NCBI RefSeq assembly: GCF_025399795.1
Contig: NZ_JAODTZ010000025.1
Span: 62,001-126,000, forward strand
DNA: 64,000 nucleotides
Direction of reading: 5' to 3'
From: Streptomyces rhizosphaerihabitans
GTDB lineage: Bacteria; Actinomycetota; Actinomycetes; Streptomycetales; Streptomycetaceae
Shown in pieces: positions 1-8,375 of this stretch. The first letter of the stretch is position 1. Each line of letters begins with the position of its first letter. A program made the position numbers and the translations under genes. The notes beneath the pieces were generated by a model. That model saw only the letters and a program-made list of their open reading frames with translations. It did no database searches and was not told where the DNA came from.

Positions 1-185
1 CATCACTTTCTGCCACATCGGGGTGAAGGTCATCACATCGCGTCGTTTCTGGCTTGCACATTTCGGATTTACTTGGGTGTCCGCTTGGTTCCGGTCCATG
101 CGTGGCTGCTTGATTTCACGCAAACCTTAGGCCAATGCTTCATCCTCCGTGACATCAACGCCCCGCCATCCCAGGAGAGTTCCCG
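1..185. other. Upstream region of the first gene, no gene seen
   Basis: This stretch is more AT-rich than the coding DNA around it and probably holds the promoter of the gene starting at 186. The motif CATCAC recurs near positions 1-6 and 31-36. No convincing -35/-10 pair with a 17-bp spacer could be picked. A ribosome binding site (AGGAGAG) lies at 173-179, seven bases before the TTG start at 186. Confidence 0.4.
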
Positions 186-1214
186 TTGACCGCAGCCATC
201 GCCTCGTCCGAAGAATCCGCCGCGCGCGCCGGCGCGCCGAACCCCGTCGAGCGCGACGCCCATGACTTCGGCGCCTACGCGCGGGGCGGTGGCTGGACCT
301 TCGCGCTGAAGGTGGCACGCAGTGTCCGCCCCGGCGGGCAGTCCGCCGCCGAGACGCGGAAGGTGTCCGCGAAGGAGTTCGCGGAACTGGCCGGATGCTC
401 GCCCGAGCGCGTCATGCGCTACTACAAGGCCTGGGACAGGGCCGCCGACGACGGCCTGGTACCCCACTTCGAGACCCTGCTCCCCGGCTCGGACGCCGAA
501 CTGCCGGACGCGGAGGTCTGGTCCACGTATTACGCCTCCCGCTCCAGTGCCGCCTCGGAGCGTGGCACCGCCATCGCCGAGGCGGCGGAGGCCGAGGGCA
601 TCCGTCCCACCAAGGCCCTGGAGGTGGCCGAGAACCCGACCGCGCTGCGGGCCGCGATCCTCGCCGACCCCGCCACGGCGAAGGCGGCACGGGCCGCACT
701 CCTCGACCGGGTGAAGGAAGACCCGGCGCTCCAGACCGAGTTGGCCCGCGACATCTCCCGGACGGACGAACTGAAGAAGGCGGTCGCCACCGAGAACCGG
801 GCGGCCGACCGTATCGGCTATGTGCGCCAGATCGCGGAGAAGGGCCAGATCAGGACACCGGCCGGGCAGACCCTGGACGCTCCGGCCGAGCTGCGCTCCG
901 AGGCCGAGCGGCATCTGTCCCTCCTCGACGAGCTCGACGAGGGCGAGGACGCGGGCGAGTGGGCCACGGAGGCGTACGACACGATGAAGAGCCTCGTCGT
1001 CGAGACGGTGGAGGCCGACCCCGAACTGCGCGTCCAGGAACGCCGGACGAAGTTCTACAGCAGCCTGCAGAAGGCCACGAAGGTGTTCGAGGAGCTGACG
1101 TTCGACGACGCCGACGACATCTACGAGGACGACATGGTGCAGCGCCTGGAGGAGCTCCAGCAGGCGATCGGCACCGCCATCGCGGCGCTGCGCGGGGCCT
1201 CCTGCCGGGAGTGA
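186..1214 (+). CDS. Hypothetical protein with HTH-like N-terminus
   Basis: I do not recognise this 342-residue protein by name. It starts at TTG 186 behind a good AGGAGAG ribosome binding site. Residues about 60-80 (FAELAGCSPERVMRYY and neighbours) look like a helix-turn-helix, recalling DNA-binding segments of ParB/KorB-type or plasmid-borne actinomycete proteins. The rest is Ala/Glu-rich and probably mostly helical, with an acidic C-terminal third (EGEDAGEW, FDDADDIYEDD). There is no signal peptide or membrane segment, so it should be cytoplasmic. It is monocistronic: a strong hairpin follows directly. A DNA-binding role is an inference from the HTH-like segment alone. Confidence 0.75.
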   Translation: MTAAIASSEESAARAGAPNPVERDAHDFGAYARGGGWTFALKVARSVRPGGQSAAETRKVSAKEFAELAGCSPERVMRYYKAWDRAADDGLVPHFETLLPGSDAELPDAEVWSTYYASRSSAASERGTAIAEAAEAEGIRPTKALEVAENPTALRAAILADPATAKAARAALLDRVKEDPALQTELARDISRTDELKKAVATENRAADRIGYVRQIAEKGQIRTPAGQTLDAPAELRSEAERHLSLLDELDEGEDAGEWATEAYDTMKSLVVETVEADPELRVQERRTKFYSSLQKATKVFEELTFDDADDIYEDDMVQRLEELQQAIGTAIAALRGASCRE

Positions 1215-1219
1215 GCGGG

Positions 1220-1263
1220 CCGTTCGGCCGCGCGGGAACGGACGTTCCCGCGCGGCCGAACGG
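1220..1263. terminator. Bidirectional terminator hairpin
   Basis: Two perfectly complementary 21-base arms (1220-1240 and 1243-1263) are separated by two bases. The hairpin sits between the stop of the plus-strand gene at 1214 and the stop of the minus-strand mannosidase at 1264, so it can end both convergent transcripts. Streptomyces terminators commonly lack a T tract, as here. Confidence 0.85.
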
Positions 1264-3693
1264 TCACTGCGGCAGGTCCTCGGGGGCGGTGGCCCACTGG
1301 GTGTCGGGCTGCTCGCCGAGCTCGAATCTCACCGTGCCGCCCTCGGTCGTGAGACCGGCGCCGGTCCAGGAGCGTTGCGTGGGGCGCCCGTCGACCCGTA
1401 CGGCGTCGATGTAGAGGTGGGTGGCATCCGCGTCGGGCGCGCTGATGAGGATGCTCTTCCCGCCCGGCCGCAGCACCACCGCGCGCGGGAAGACCGGGGT
1501 GCCCAGGAGCATCGTCGCGCTGCCCGGGGTCTGCGGGTACAGGCCGAGCGCGGAGAAGACGTACCAGGCGGACATGGTCCCGAGGTCGTCGTTGCCCGGC
1601 AGGCCCGAGGGGCCGGTGCCGTAGACGGTGTCGAGGATCTGCCGGACGGTCGCCTGGGTCTTCCAGGGCTGTCCGAGCCCGTTGTAGATCCAGGGCGCGT
1701 GGATGCCGGGCTCGTTGGTCGGGTCGTAGCGCAGGGCGTCCCCGCCTCGCACGGACCAGGAGCCGTCGGCCTTGTGGAAGAAGCCGTCCAGCCGTGCCGC
1801 GGCCGTGTCCCGGCCGCCCATGGCGGCGGCCAGCCCCTGGACGTCCTGCGGGACCATCCAGGTGTACGTGGCGCTGGTGCCCTGCGCGAAGCCGAGATCG
1901 CTGCCGGGGCTGAACGGCGTCACCCAGGACCCGTCGAGCTTGCGGGCCTGGATGTAGCCGGCGCCGGCCGTGGCGGCGGGGTTGAAGACATTGCGCCAGT
2001 AGACGCCCCGCTCGGCGAAGACGGCCGCTTCCTGGTCTCGGCCGAGCAGCCGCGCCCACTTGGCGAGCGCCGAGTCGGCGACCGCGTCCTCCAGCGTCTC
2101 GGCGGCGCCGCCCCAGCAGTGGCACACGTCCTGCGCCGCATAATGCGACGTCAGATACTGCGCGAGGTTGGGTCGTTGGCCCATGCACTGGCCGGGGCAG
2201 CCGGCATCCAGCAGTCCTTCGGGGCGCGGCACGGTGGCCTGCCGTACGAGCGAGTCGAACGCTCCCTCGTAGTCGAAGTTGCGCACACCCATCGCGTAGA
2301 GGGTGGCCACGGTCGCCGCCGAGGGGTCGCCCGTCATGACGTGGGTGGCGCCGCTGATGTGCACCCAGCGGTCCCAGACCCCGTCGTTCTGTTGCGCGAA
2401 GTTGTAGAGGGACTGGGCGAAGTCGCCCGCGACCCGTGGCTTCAGCAGGGCGAGGAGCTGTATCTGGGCGCGGTACTGGTCCCAGCCCGAGAAGTTGCTG
2501 TACTGCGCGCGCTGCCCGCGGGCGAGACGGTGCACCGCGCCGTCCATGCCGTAGTAGCGGCCGTCGGCGTCGCTGATCAGGTTCGGCTGCATGAGCGCGT
2601 GGTAGAGCGCGGTGTAGAAGGTGGTGCGCCGGTCGGTGGTGCCGCCGCCGACCCGGACGGTGCTCAGCTCGCGGTTCCAGGCGCGGGCGCCCGCGTCGGC
2701 CACGTCCGTGACGCTCGCGTTCGGGGCGATCTCCCGGCGCAGGTTGGCCTCGGCGCCGCCGAGACTGACGTACGAGATGCCGATCCTCATGTGGACATCG
2801 TTGTCAGCACTCGTGTCGAAGCCGACGTACCCGCCGGAGCCGCGGCCCGCGCGGTCCGCGCCGGTGGCGTAGCCCTCCCCGCCCGAGGCGGTGGTGGACC
2901 CCGCGGACAAGGTGCCGTCCTTCCAGGTACCGACGGAGGAGAAGGCCCGGTCGAACGACGCGCTGAAGTACAGCCGGTAGTAGCTCTTGCGGTTGTTCGT
3001 ACCGCCGTTGGCGCGGCGGCCGCAGAACGCGCCGGTCAGCACCGAGCCGGTCACCTTGCGGTGCGCGGTGTCGATGTCGACCTGTGCGTCCTCGCTGCCG
3101 TTGAGGGAGTTGGAGACCCGGAACAGCAGGTTGGCGGGGCTGCCGGCCGGGAAGGTGAAGTCGGCGACGCCCGCCCGCCGACTCACCGCGAGGTCGGCCG
3201 ACGCGCCCGAGGCGAGGCCGAGCGAGTAGCGTCCGGGTACGGCTTTCTCGGCGGTGTGCGAGAAGTCGGCCGCGTACACCGCGTCCTTGGTGTCGGCCGA
3301 GGGCGAGGACGTGACGTCACGGACGTACGGCATGATCGGGACGTCGCCCGCGGCGCCGGGGTTGCAACCGGCGCCGTTGACATGGGTGAGGCTCAGACCG
3401 CGGATGCGGGTGACGTTGTACTGGTAGCCGTTGGCGGCCCCGGTGCTGGTCTGGTCGCCGGTCGTGCTGGTCGGGGACCAGCCGATCATCCCCTGCGGGA
3501 GCGTGGCTCCCGGGTAGGTGGTGCCGCTGTTCGCCGATCCGATCAGCGGGTCCACCAGGGACACCGGCCGCTCCACGGCGGTGACGCCCGCGTCGGCGGG
3601 GAGCGGGGTCGCCAGGGCGAGGGCGGTGGTCACGAGTACGGCGGCGGACCTGCTGCCGAACCGTCTTGCTGTGCGCGGCCATGAGGGGCGCAT
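1264..3693 (-). CDS. Secreted GH92 family alpha-mannosidase
   Basis: About 809 residues with a Sec signal peptide (residues about 1-36, basic start, hydrophobic AAVLVTTALALA core, cleavage near ADA-G). The GH92 N-terminal block is present (VDPLIGSANSGTTYPGA, then GMIGWSP), as are HVNGAGCNPGAAGD and, near the C-terminus, GNDDLGTMSAWYVFSALG. GH92 enzymes are Ca-dependent exo-alpha-mannosidases, most often alpha-1,2, so the likely substrates are fungal or yeast mannans and N-glycans outside the cell. I chose ATG 3693 because GGAAGG lies about ten bases upstream; the GTG at 3705 would leave no room for a ribosome binding site. Linkage specificity cannot be read from the sequence. Confidence 0.93.
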   Translation of the reverse strand: MRPSWPRTARRFGSRSAAVLVTTALALATPLPADAGVTAVERPVSLVDPLIGSANSGTTYPGATLPQGMIGWSPTSTTGDQTSTGAANGYQYNVTRIRGLSLTHVNGAGCNPGAAGDVPIMPYVRDVTSSPSADTKDAVYAADFSHTAEKAVPGRYSLGLASGASADLAVSRRAGVADFTFPAGSPANLLFRVSNSLNGSEDAQVDIDTAHRKVTGSVLTGAFCGRRANGGTNNRKSYYRLYFSASFDRAFSSVGTWKDGTLSAGSTTASGGEGYATGADRAGRGSGGYVGFDTSADNDVHMRIGISYVSLGGAEANLRREIAPNASVTDVADAGARAWNRELSTVRVGGGTTDRRTTFYTALYHALMQPNLISDADGRYYGMDGAVHRLARGQRAQYSNFSGWDQYRAQIQLLALLKPRVAGDFAQSLYNFAQQNDGVWDRWVHISGATHVMTGDPSAATVATLYAMGVRNFDYEGAFDSLVRQATVPRPEGLLDAGCPGQCMGQRPNLAQYLTSHYAAQDVCHCWGGAAETLEDAVADSALAKWARLLGRDQEAAVFAERGVYWRNVFNPAATAGAGYIQARKLDGSWVTPFSPGSDLGFAQGTSATYTWMVPQDVQGLAAAMGGRDTAAARLDGFFHKADGSWSVRGGDALRYDPTNEPGIHAPWIYNGLGQPWKTQATVRQILDTVYGTGPSGLPGNDDLGTMSAWYVFSALGLYPQTPGSATMLLGTPVFPRAVVLRPGGKSILISAPDADATHLYIDAVRVDGRPTQRSWTGAGLTTEGGTVRFELGEQPDTQWATAPEDLPQ

Positions 3694-3939
3694 GGGAGGT
3701 GTCACCTTCCGACGGACAGGGTGCGAGGACAGGTCGGACCGGAGATGTCCGGCGACTGCCCCGGACTCCGGCCCAGGGCGCGAGGATAGAGGGCGCCCGG
3801 GAGTGCCGGAAGTGACGTGTGCGTCCGGAGGGTGACGGCGTGGTGAAGGGTGGGCCCACGCGGTGGTGAAGGGGGTCGCGCCGTCGGCCGACGAGAACCG
3901 GAATTCACTGACCGACCGTCATGACTACTTCTCTGTACG

Positions 3940-5109
3940 TCAGTTGGCGTCGCCCCGATACTGGTTCATCAGGTCGACCAGGCTCTGCGGGGCGTCCGGG
4001 CTGAAGCAGATCGAGAGGTTCGCGGCGGACTCGGTGGCCGAGGCCGCGGAGCGCGGGAAGAGTGCCTCCTCGTAGACGGTGAGGGCCTTCTCGGTGTCGC
4101 CGGGGTGGGCGACGAGGGCGGCGGCGAGTTCGGCGCCGTCGAGCATCGCGAGGTTGGCGCCCTCTCCGGCGAACGGGGACATCAGATGGGCGGCGTCACC
4201 GAGCAGGGTGACACCGGGGACGCGCTCCCAGCGCAGGCCGGGCGGCAGGGCGTGGACCGGCCGGGCGACGAGTTCGCCGTCCGCCTCCGCGATGAGGGAG
4301 CACAGGCTCTCGTCCCAGCCGTCGAAGTACTCCAGAAGGCTGCGCTTGGCCGCCTCGGTGTCGGTGAAGTCGACGGCACCGGAGACCGCCCAGTCGGCGG
4401 GCGTGCGCAGGGCGGCGTAGACATGCAGGGAGCCGTCCGGGTCACGGTGGCCGAGCAGGCCCTTCTCCTCGGCGAGCGCGAACAGGATGCCGCCTCCCAC
4501 GACGGCCGCGCCCTTCGGGTGACGGGTGTCGGCGTCGAGCAGATGCATCTCGACGAAGGAGATACCGGCGTAGACCGGGGTGGCGTCCGTGAGCAGCGGC
4601 CGTACCTTCGACCAGGCGCCGTCGGCGCCGATCAGCACGTCGGCGGTGAAGGCGCGCCCGTCGGCGAGGGTCACCTCGTGACGGCCGTCCCCGGCCGTCC
4701 GTGTCCCGGTGACCTTGGCACCCCAGCGGACGGTGCCCTCGGGCAGCGAGCCGAGCAGGATGTCACGCAGGGTGGCCCTGGAGATCTCCGGGCGTGATTC
4801 GTTCTCGCCCGCGTCCTCCATCCGGACGGTGGCGTTCTTGTCGAGGATGCGCATGGCCTCGCCGCCGGCGTGGATGGCCGCGCGGAACTCGTCGTGGAGC
4901 CCGGCGGCGCGCAGCGCGGCCTGGCCCGAGTCCTCGTGCATGTCGAGCATGCCGCCCTGGGGGCGGGCGGTCGGTGAGGCGTCCAGGTCGTAGACGGCGG
5001 CTTCTATGCCGTTCAGGTGCAGGACACGGGCGAGCGTGAGGCCGCCGAGACCGGCACCGATCACGGCGATGGGGTGGTGGGTGTGGGTGTGGGTGTGGGT
5101 GTTCGTCAT
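3940..5109 (-). CDS. FAD-dependent monooxygenase, TetX-like
   Basis: This 389-residue protein has the class A flavoprotein monooxygenase layout: dinucleotide motif GAGLGG at residues about 18-23, the DG motif (GADGAWSKVRP) near 165, and the FAD-phosphate GD motif (GDAAHLMSPFAGEGANLAM) near 300. The overall pattern resembles TetX-type tetracycline or aromatic hydroxylases. It is cytoplasmic. The N-terminus carries an odd His-Thr repeat (residues 4-12) encoded by a short GGGTGT microsatellite at 5080-5105. A TetR gene in the same orientation lies 126 bp upstream, so the monooxygenase may be inducible by a small aromatic compound. The substrate is unknown; tetracycline inactivation is only one possibility. 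Confidence 0.9.
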   Translation of the reverse strand: MTNTHTHTHTHHPIAVIGAGLGGLTLARVLHLNGIEAAVYDLDASPTARPQGGMLDMHEDSGQAALRAAGLHDEFRAAIHAGGEAMRILDKNATVRMEDAGENESRPEISRATLRDILLGSLPEGTVRWGAKVTGTRTAGDGRHEVTLADGRAFTADVLIGADGAWSKVRPLLTDATPVYAGISFVEMHLLDADTRHPKGAAVVGGGILFALAEEKGLLGHRDPDGSLHVYAALRTPADWAVSGAVDFTDTEAAKRSLLEYFDGWDESLCSLIAEADGELVARPVHALPPGLRWERVPGVTLLGDAAHLMSPFAGEGANLAMLDGAELAAALVAHPGDTEKALTVYEEALFPRSAASATESAANLSICFSPDAPQSLVDLMNQYRGDAN

Positions 5110-5235
5110 GGCTGGTTCTCCTTGTACGGGGCTGACCGTCGGCTCTCGGTGACGGTGCGCGGTGGTGACGGCCGTCGGCGGATGAGGCTCACGGCATCTC
5201 GGGTGGGGTGGGTGCGGCCGGGGGCCGGTGAGGGC

Positions 5236-5970
5236 TCACGGCGTGCCGGACTGCGCGGGCTTGCCCGGCGTCTCGGGCGTGTCCGGCCGGGGCGTGAGCA
5301 GGACGCCGTTGATGAGGACGTGGAAGCCCCAGTTCAGACGGGCCTCGCCCGGACCGGAGAGCAGGTCCGTGCCCAGCGCGGCGATGTGCGGGTGCCGCTC
5401 GGGGGAGGCACCGCGCACCGCCGCGGCGAGCGCCGCCCACTCGCCCTCGGTGTCGGCCGGGTCCTTCTCCCCCGCGGCGTGCTCCGCAGCGGTGGCGGTG
5501 GCGAACTGGAGCAGCAGGTCGATCGCCCATGCCGCCCGCTCACCGGGGACACCGCCCTCGTCGAGCAGGGACAGCAGCGCCTCGGCCAGGTCCAGGTAGT
5601 GCTCCCCGGACGGGCGGGCCACCAGTGCCGAGCGGGCGAGGCCCGGGTGCTCGAACAGGACGGCCGTGTACGAGGTGAGGACCTTCACGAGCCGGTCGCG
5701 CCAGTCGCCGTCCGCACGGGCCGGGCCCAGGTCGACGCCGCCGAGCAGGTCGTCGAGCACCGCCGCGTGCAGCTCGGCGGTGTTGCGCACATAGACGTAG
5801 AGCGAGGCCGGTCCGGTGTCGAGTTCCTGCGCCAGGCGGCGCATGGTGACGCGCGGCAGGCCTTCGGCGCGCATCAGCGCGACGGCGGTCCTGATGATGC
5901 CGTCCCTGGTCAGGGCCGGCTTCGCCGGGCGTTCACGGCGGCTGGGGCGGGGGGCGGGTTGTCCTGTCAC
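5236..5970 (-). CDS. TetR family transcriptional regulator
   Basis: A 244-residue TetR protein starting at GTG 5970. The N-terminal DNA-binding domain follows a basic tail, with the HTH around residues 40-65 (TMRRLAQELDTGPASLYVYV). The C-terminal ligand domain is of the TetR_C type. It is encoded just upstream of, and in the same direction as, the TetX-like monooxygenase. Its start lies 13 bp from a triple 15-bp operator array (5984-6028) that also faces the plus-strand gene at 6155. Autoregulation plus control of both neighbours is the simplest reading, inferred from layout. Confidence 0.9.
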   Translation of the reverse strand: MTGQPAPRPSRRERPAKPALTRDGIIRTAVALMRAEGLPRVTMRRLAQELDTGPASLYVYVRNTAELHAAVLDDLLGGVDLGPARADGDWRDRLVKVLTSYTAVLFEHPGLARSALVARPSGEHYLDLAEALLSLLDEGGVPGERAAWAIDLLLQFATATAAEHAAGEKDPADTEGEWAALAAAVRGASPERHPHIAALGTDLLSGPGEARLNWGFHVLINGVLLTPRPDTPETPGKPAQSGTP

Positions 5971-5983
5971 TCCTCCACGGTAA

Positions 5984-6028
5984 CGAACATGTTCGTTGCG
6001 AACAAGTACGTTGCGAACATGTTCGCCG
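5984..6028. promoter_or_regulatory. Triple 15-bp operator array
   Basis: Three direct copies of a 15-bp unit begin at 5984, 5999 and 6014: CGAACATGTTCGTTG, CGAACAAGTACGTTG and CGAACATGTTCGCCG. The outer copies contain the perfect 12-bp palindrome CGAACATGTTCG. The array fills the start-proximal region of the TetR gene (GTG at 5970) and lies upstream of the plus-strand gene at 6155, as expected for an autoregulatory TetR binding site. Confidence 0.75.
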
Positions 6029-6084
6029 GATTGCGCGGGCGGCCGAGTGAGTACCCGTACTCATGCCACCCTCCCCGGCCCTCC

Positions 6085-6151
6085 ATCACCATGGGGGCCA
6101 TCTGGACGAAGGAGCCCGATCACCATGGGGCCACCTGGACGAAGGAGCCCG
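6085..6151. repeat. Tandem duplication of a start/RBS segment
   Basis: Two near-identical units, 6085-6118 (34 bp) and 6119-6151 (33 bp), each carry an ATG followed by the ribosome binding site GAAGGAG. The result is two in-frame ATG codons, at 6125 and 6155, each preceded by its own GAAGGAG. Confidence 0.75.
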
Positions 6152-6154
6152 CCC

Positions 6155-6838
6155 ATGCCCGGATCAGCCCTCGCCCCGCGCCGCCCGCGCCCGGCCTCCC
6201 CGGAGTCCGCCGCGCACCGGACGCTCCCGGCCGTGCTCCTCGCGGTGGTGATCACCGGCATGGCGGTCTCCGCATGGCATGCGCACGATGGGACGACCTG
6301 GCTGCTGGAGACGGTGTGGGTGCTCGTCGGGCTGCCAGCGGTAGTGCTCAGCCGACGGCGTTTCCCGCTGACGAGCCTGCTGTACTGCCTCCTCGCGGCG
6401 CACGCGCTGGTGCTCGCGGTGGGCGGCCACTACACCTACGCGCAGGTGCCGCTCGGCGACTGGGTGCGCGACACGTTCGCGCTCGACCGCAATCCGTACG
6501 ACCGGTTCGGACACCTCATGCAGGGCTTCGTGCCGGCGGTCCTGGTGCGGGAACTGCTCAGCCGGACGTCACCGCTGCGCGGCAGCAGGTGGCTGGCGCC
6601 GCTCACCGTGTGCGCGTGCCTCGCCTTCAGTGCCCTCTTCGAGATGTTCGAGTGGGCGGCCGCCGTGATCGGCGGCCGCGGCGCGGACGCCTTCCTGGCG
6701 ACCCAGGGCGATGTGTGGGACACCCAGTGGGACATGTTCTGCGCCCTGATCGGCGCGACCGTCTCGGTCCTGGTGCTGAGCCGCGTGCACGACCGGCAAC
6801 TCGGCGCGCTTCCGGCGGCTCGGGGCGCCGGAGACTGA
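6155..6838 (+). CDS. DUF2238 family integral membrane protein
   Basis: About 227 residues with six or so hydrophobic segments (for example AVLLAVVITGMAVSA, LLETVWVLVGLPAVVL, LLYCLLAAHALVLAVGG). The block NPYDRFGHLMQGFVPA and the later FEMFEWAAA, DVWDTQWDM are typical of the YjdF/DUF2238 family of unknown function. ATG 6155 has GAAGGAG seven bases upstream; ATG 6125, ten codons earlier, is an equally well-equipped alternative because of the tandem duplication there. The gene is divergent from the TetR gene and probably under its operator array. Function unknown. Confidence 0.85.
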   Translation: MPGSALAPRRPRPASPESAAHRTLPAVLLAVVITGMAVSAWHAHDGTTWLLETVWVLVGLPAVVLSRRRFPLTSLLYCLLAAHALVLAVGGHYTYAQVPLGDWVRDTFALDRNPYDRFGHLMQGFVPAVLVRELLSRTSPLRGSRWLAPLTVCACLAFSALFEMFEWAAAVIGGRGADAFLATQGDVWDTQWDMFCALIGATVSVLVLSRVHDRQLGALPAARGAGD

Positions 6839-7135
6839 CCCGCTCCGGCGGCACCGGGCTACCGGGCCTGTCCGTCCCGGCGGTACGGCCACCGGCCACC
6901 CGAGGTCGCTGTGCCCCGCGGGCGCTGTGCCCTCCGGGGCTCCGTACCCCGGGGCTCGGACCAGCGAGAACTCACCCGTCCCGGCAGCACCAGCCCGCAC
7001 CAGCCCGTGTGCCCGGCGGTACGGGCCGCCAAGAGGCTGACCGGTCCCGGCGGCGCCGCCCTCCGGGGGCCGGCATGCCCTGGCGGCACGGACCACCAAG
7101 AACGGGTGCGTTCCGCCGCCGGGTCCCGCGTGCCG
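6839..7135. other. Non-coding gap between convergent genes
   Basis: No gene is supported here. The stretch is very GC-rich and contains degenerate repeats of a GGCGGTACGG-like core (near 6881, 7016 and 7081). These could form weak hairpins that end transcription of the two convergent neighbours, but I see no single clean terminator. Confidence 0.4.
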
Positions 7136-8119
7136 CTACCAGCGGCTCTCCACCTGCTCCTTGATCCGTCGCTCGTACAGCTCGTCGATGGCGTCCAGCG
7201 TCGTGCGCGACAGCTCGGGAAGTTTCGCGGCTGCCGCGTTGGCGCGGGCCTGTTCGGGTGAGCGGGCGCCCGGGATCACCGTGGTGACGCCGGGCTGCCC
7301 GACGATCCACCGCAGCGCCAGCTGGGCCGGCGTGTACCCCTCGGGGGCGAGGGCGGAGAACTCGGCCGCCGCCTCCACGCCCGTCACGAAGTCGACCCCG
7401 GAGAAGGTCTCGCCCTGGTCGAAGGCCTCGCCGTGGCGGTTGTACGTACGGTGGTCGTCGGCGGCGAAGACGGTGTCCTTGGTGTACTTGCCGGAAAGCA
7501 GCCCGGAGGCCAGCGGAACCCGCGCGATGATGCCGACGCCCGCCTCCCGGGCCGCGGGCAGGACCTGCCGCAGGGGCTTCATGCGGAAGGGGTTGAGGAT
7601 GATCTGGACGCTCGCCACGTTCGGGCGGGCGATGGCGGTCAGTGCCTCGTCGCACGTCTCGACGCTCACGCCGTACGCCGCGATCCGCTCCTCCTCGACC
7701 AGGGTGTCGAGGGCGTCGAACACCGCGTCGCTGGAGTACACGGGGGTCGGCGGGCAGTGCAACTGCACCAGGTCGAGGCGGTCGACGCCGAGGTTGCGGC
7801 GGGAACGGTCGTTCCAGGCACGGAAGTTGTCGAGGACGTAGTTCTCCGGGATCTGGTCGACACGGCGGCCCATCTTGGTGGCGACCATGACGTGCAGGTC
7901 CGGTCGTCCGCTCAGGAAGGTCGCGATGGCCTCCTCGCTCCGCCCGTCGCCGTACACATCGGCGGTGTCGAAGAAGGTCACCCCCGACTCCGCCGCCGTC
8001 TCCAGCACGGCCAGGGCGTCCTTCTCACTCACGTCGCCCCAGTCGGCCCCCAGTTGCCAGGTGCCGAGACCGATCACCGAAGCATGCTGACCCGACCTGT
8101 CGAATACGCGCTCGTCCAT
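7136..8119 (-). CDS. Aldo/keto reductase
   Basis: A 327-residue single-domain (alpha/beta)8 NADPH-dependent oxidoreductase. The catalytic tetrad is visible: Asp and Tyr in DTADVYGDG near residue 50, Lys in ATKMG near 80, His in LVQLHCPP near 115. The coenzyme-binding end has IPGARSPEQARANAAA. Length fits the family. ATG 8119 (MDERVFDRSG) matches the usual start of such proteins; the longer open frame upstream has no family similarity. Cytoplasmic; it reduces aldehydes or ketones, substrate unknown. It is followed by a non-coding gap and convergent with the DUF2238 gene. Confidence 0.92.
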   Translation of the reverse strand: MDERVFDRSGQHASVIGLGTWQLGADWGDVSEKDALAVLETAAESGVTFFDTADVYGDGRSEEAIATFLSGRPDLHVMVATKMGRRVDQIPENYVLDNFRAWNDRSRRNLGVDRLDLVQLHCPPTPVYSSDAVFDALDTLVEEERIAAYGVSVETCDEALTAIARPNVASVQIILNPFRMKPLRQVLPAAREAGVGIIARVPLASGLLSGKYTKDTVFAADDHRTYNRHGEAFDQGETFSGVDFVTGVEAAAEFSALAPEGYTPAQLALRWIVGQPGVTTVIPGARSPEQARANAAAAKLPELSRTTLDAIDELYERRIKEQVESRW

Positions 8120-8375
8120 GGCGTCAGTCTGACACTTCCCGCCTGCCGGACAGGACGCCCCCGCCCCGCGCGTCCTCGCGCGATACGCGTGCCGGAGCAC
8201 CCTTAACCGCAGTCAGCACGCAGCAGTTGCCGACCCCGGCCACCCGGCGTTCGGCAATCCAGCCGCGTCCCGCGAGCCATCGCGCGCGTGATCAGCCCCT
8301 CTCCAGGGACGAACAAGCACATACATCCGTAATGTCGGATAGTGAAGATGCCTGGATCCTCGAGATTGGATCGCC

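Noticed and set aside
1375..3684. A 769-codon open frame on the plus strand opposite the GH92 gene
   Set aside because: It is the antisense mirror of a well-recognised coding sequence in very GC-rich DNA, with no domain and a Gly/Arg/Val-dominated composition typical of such mirrors.
5236..7164. A long plus-strand frame covering the TetR and DUF2238 region
   Set aside because: No membrane or domain pattern; it is opposite the TetR HTH domain and out of frame with the DUF2238 helices.
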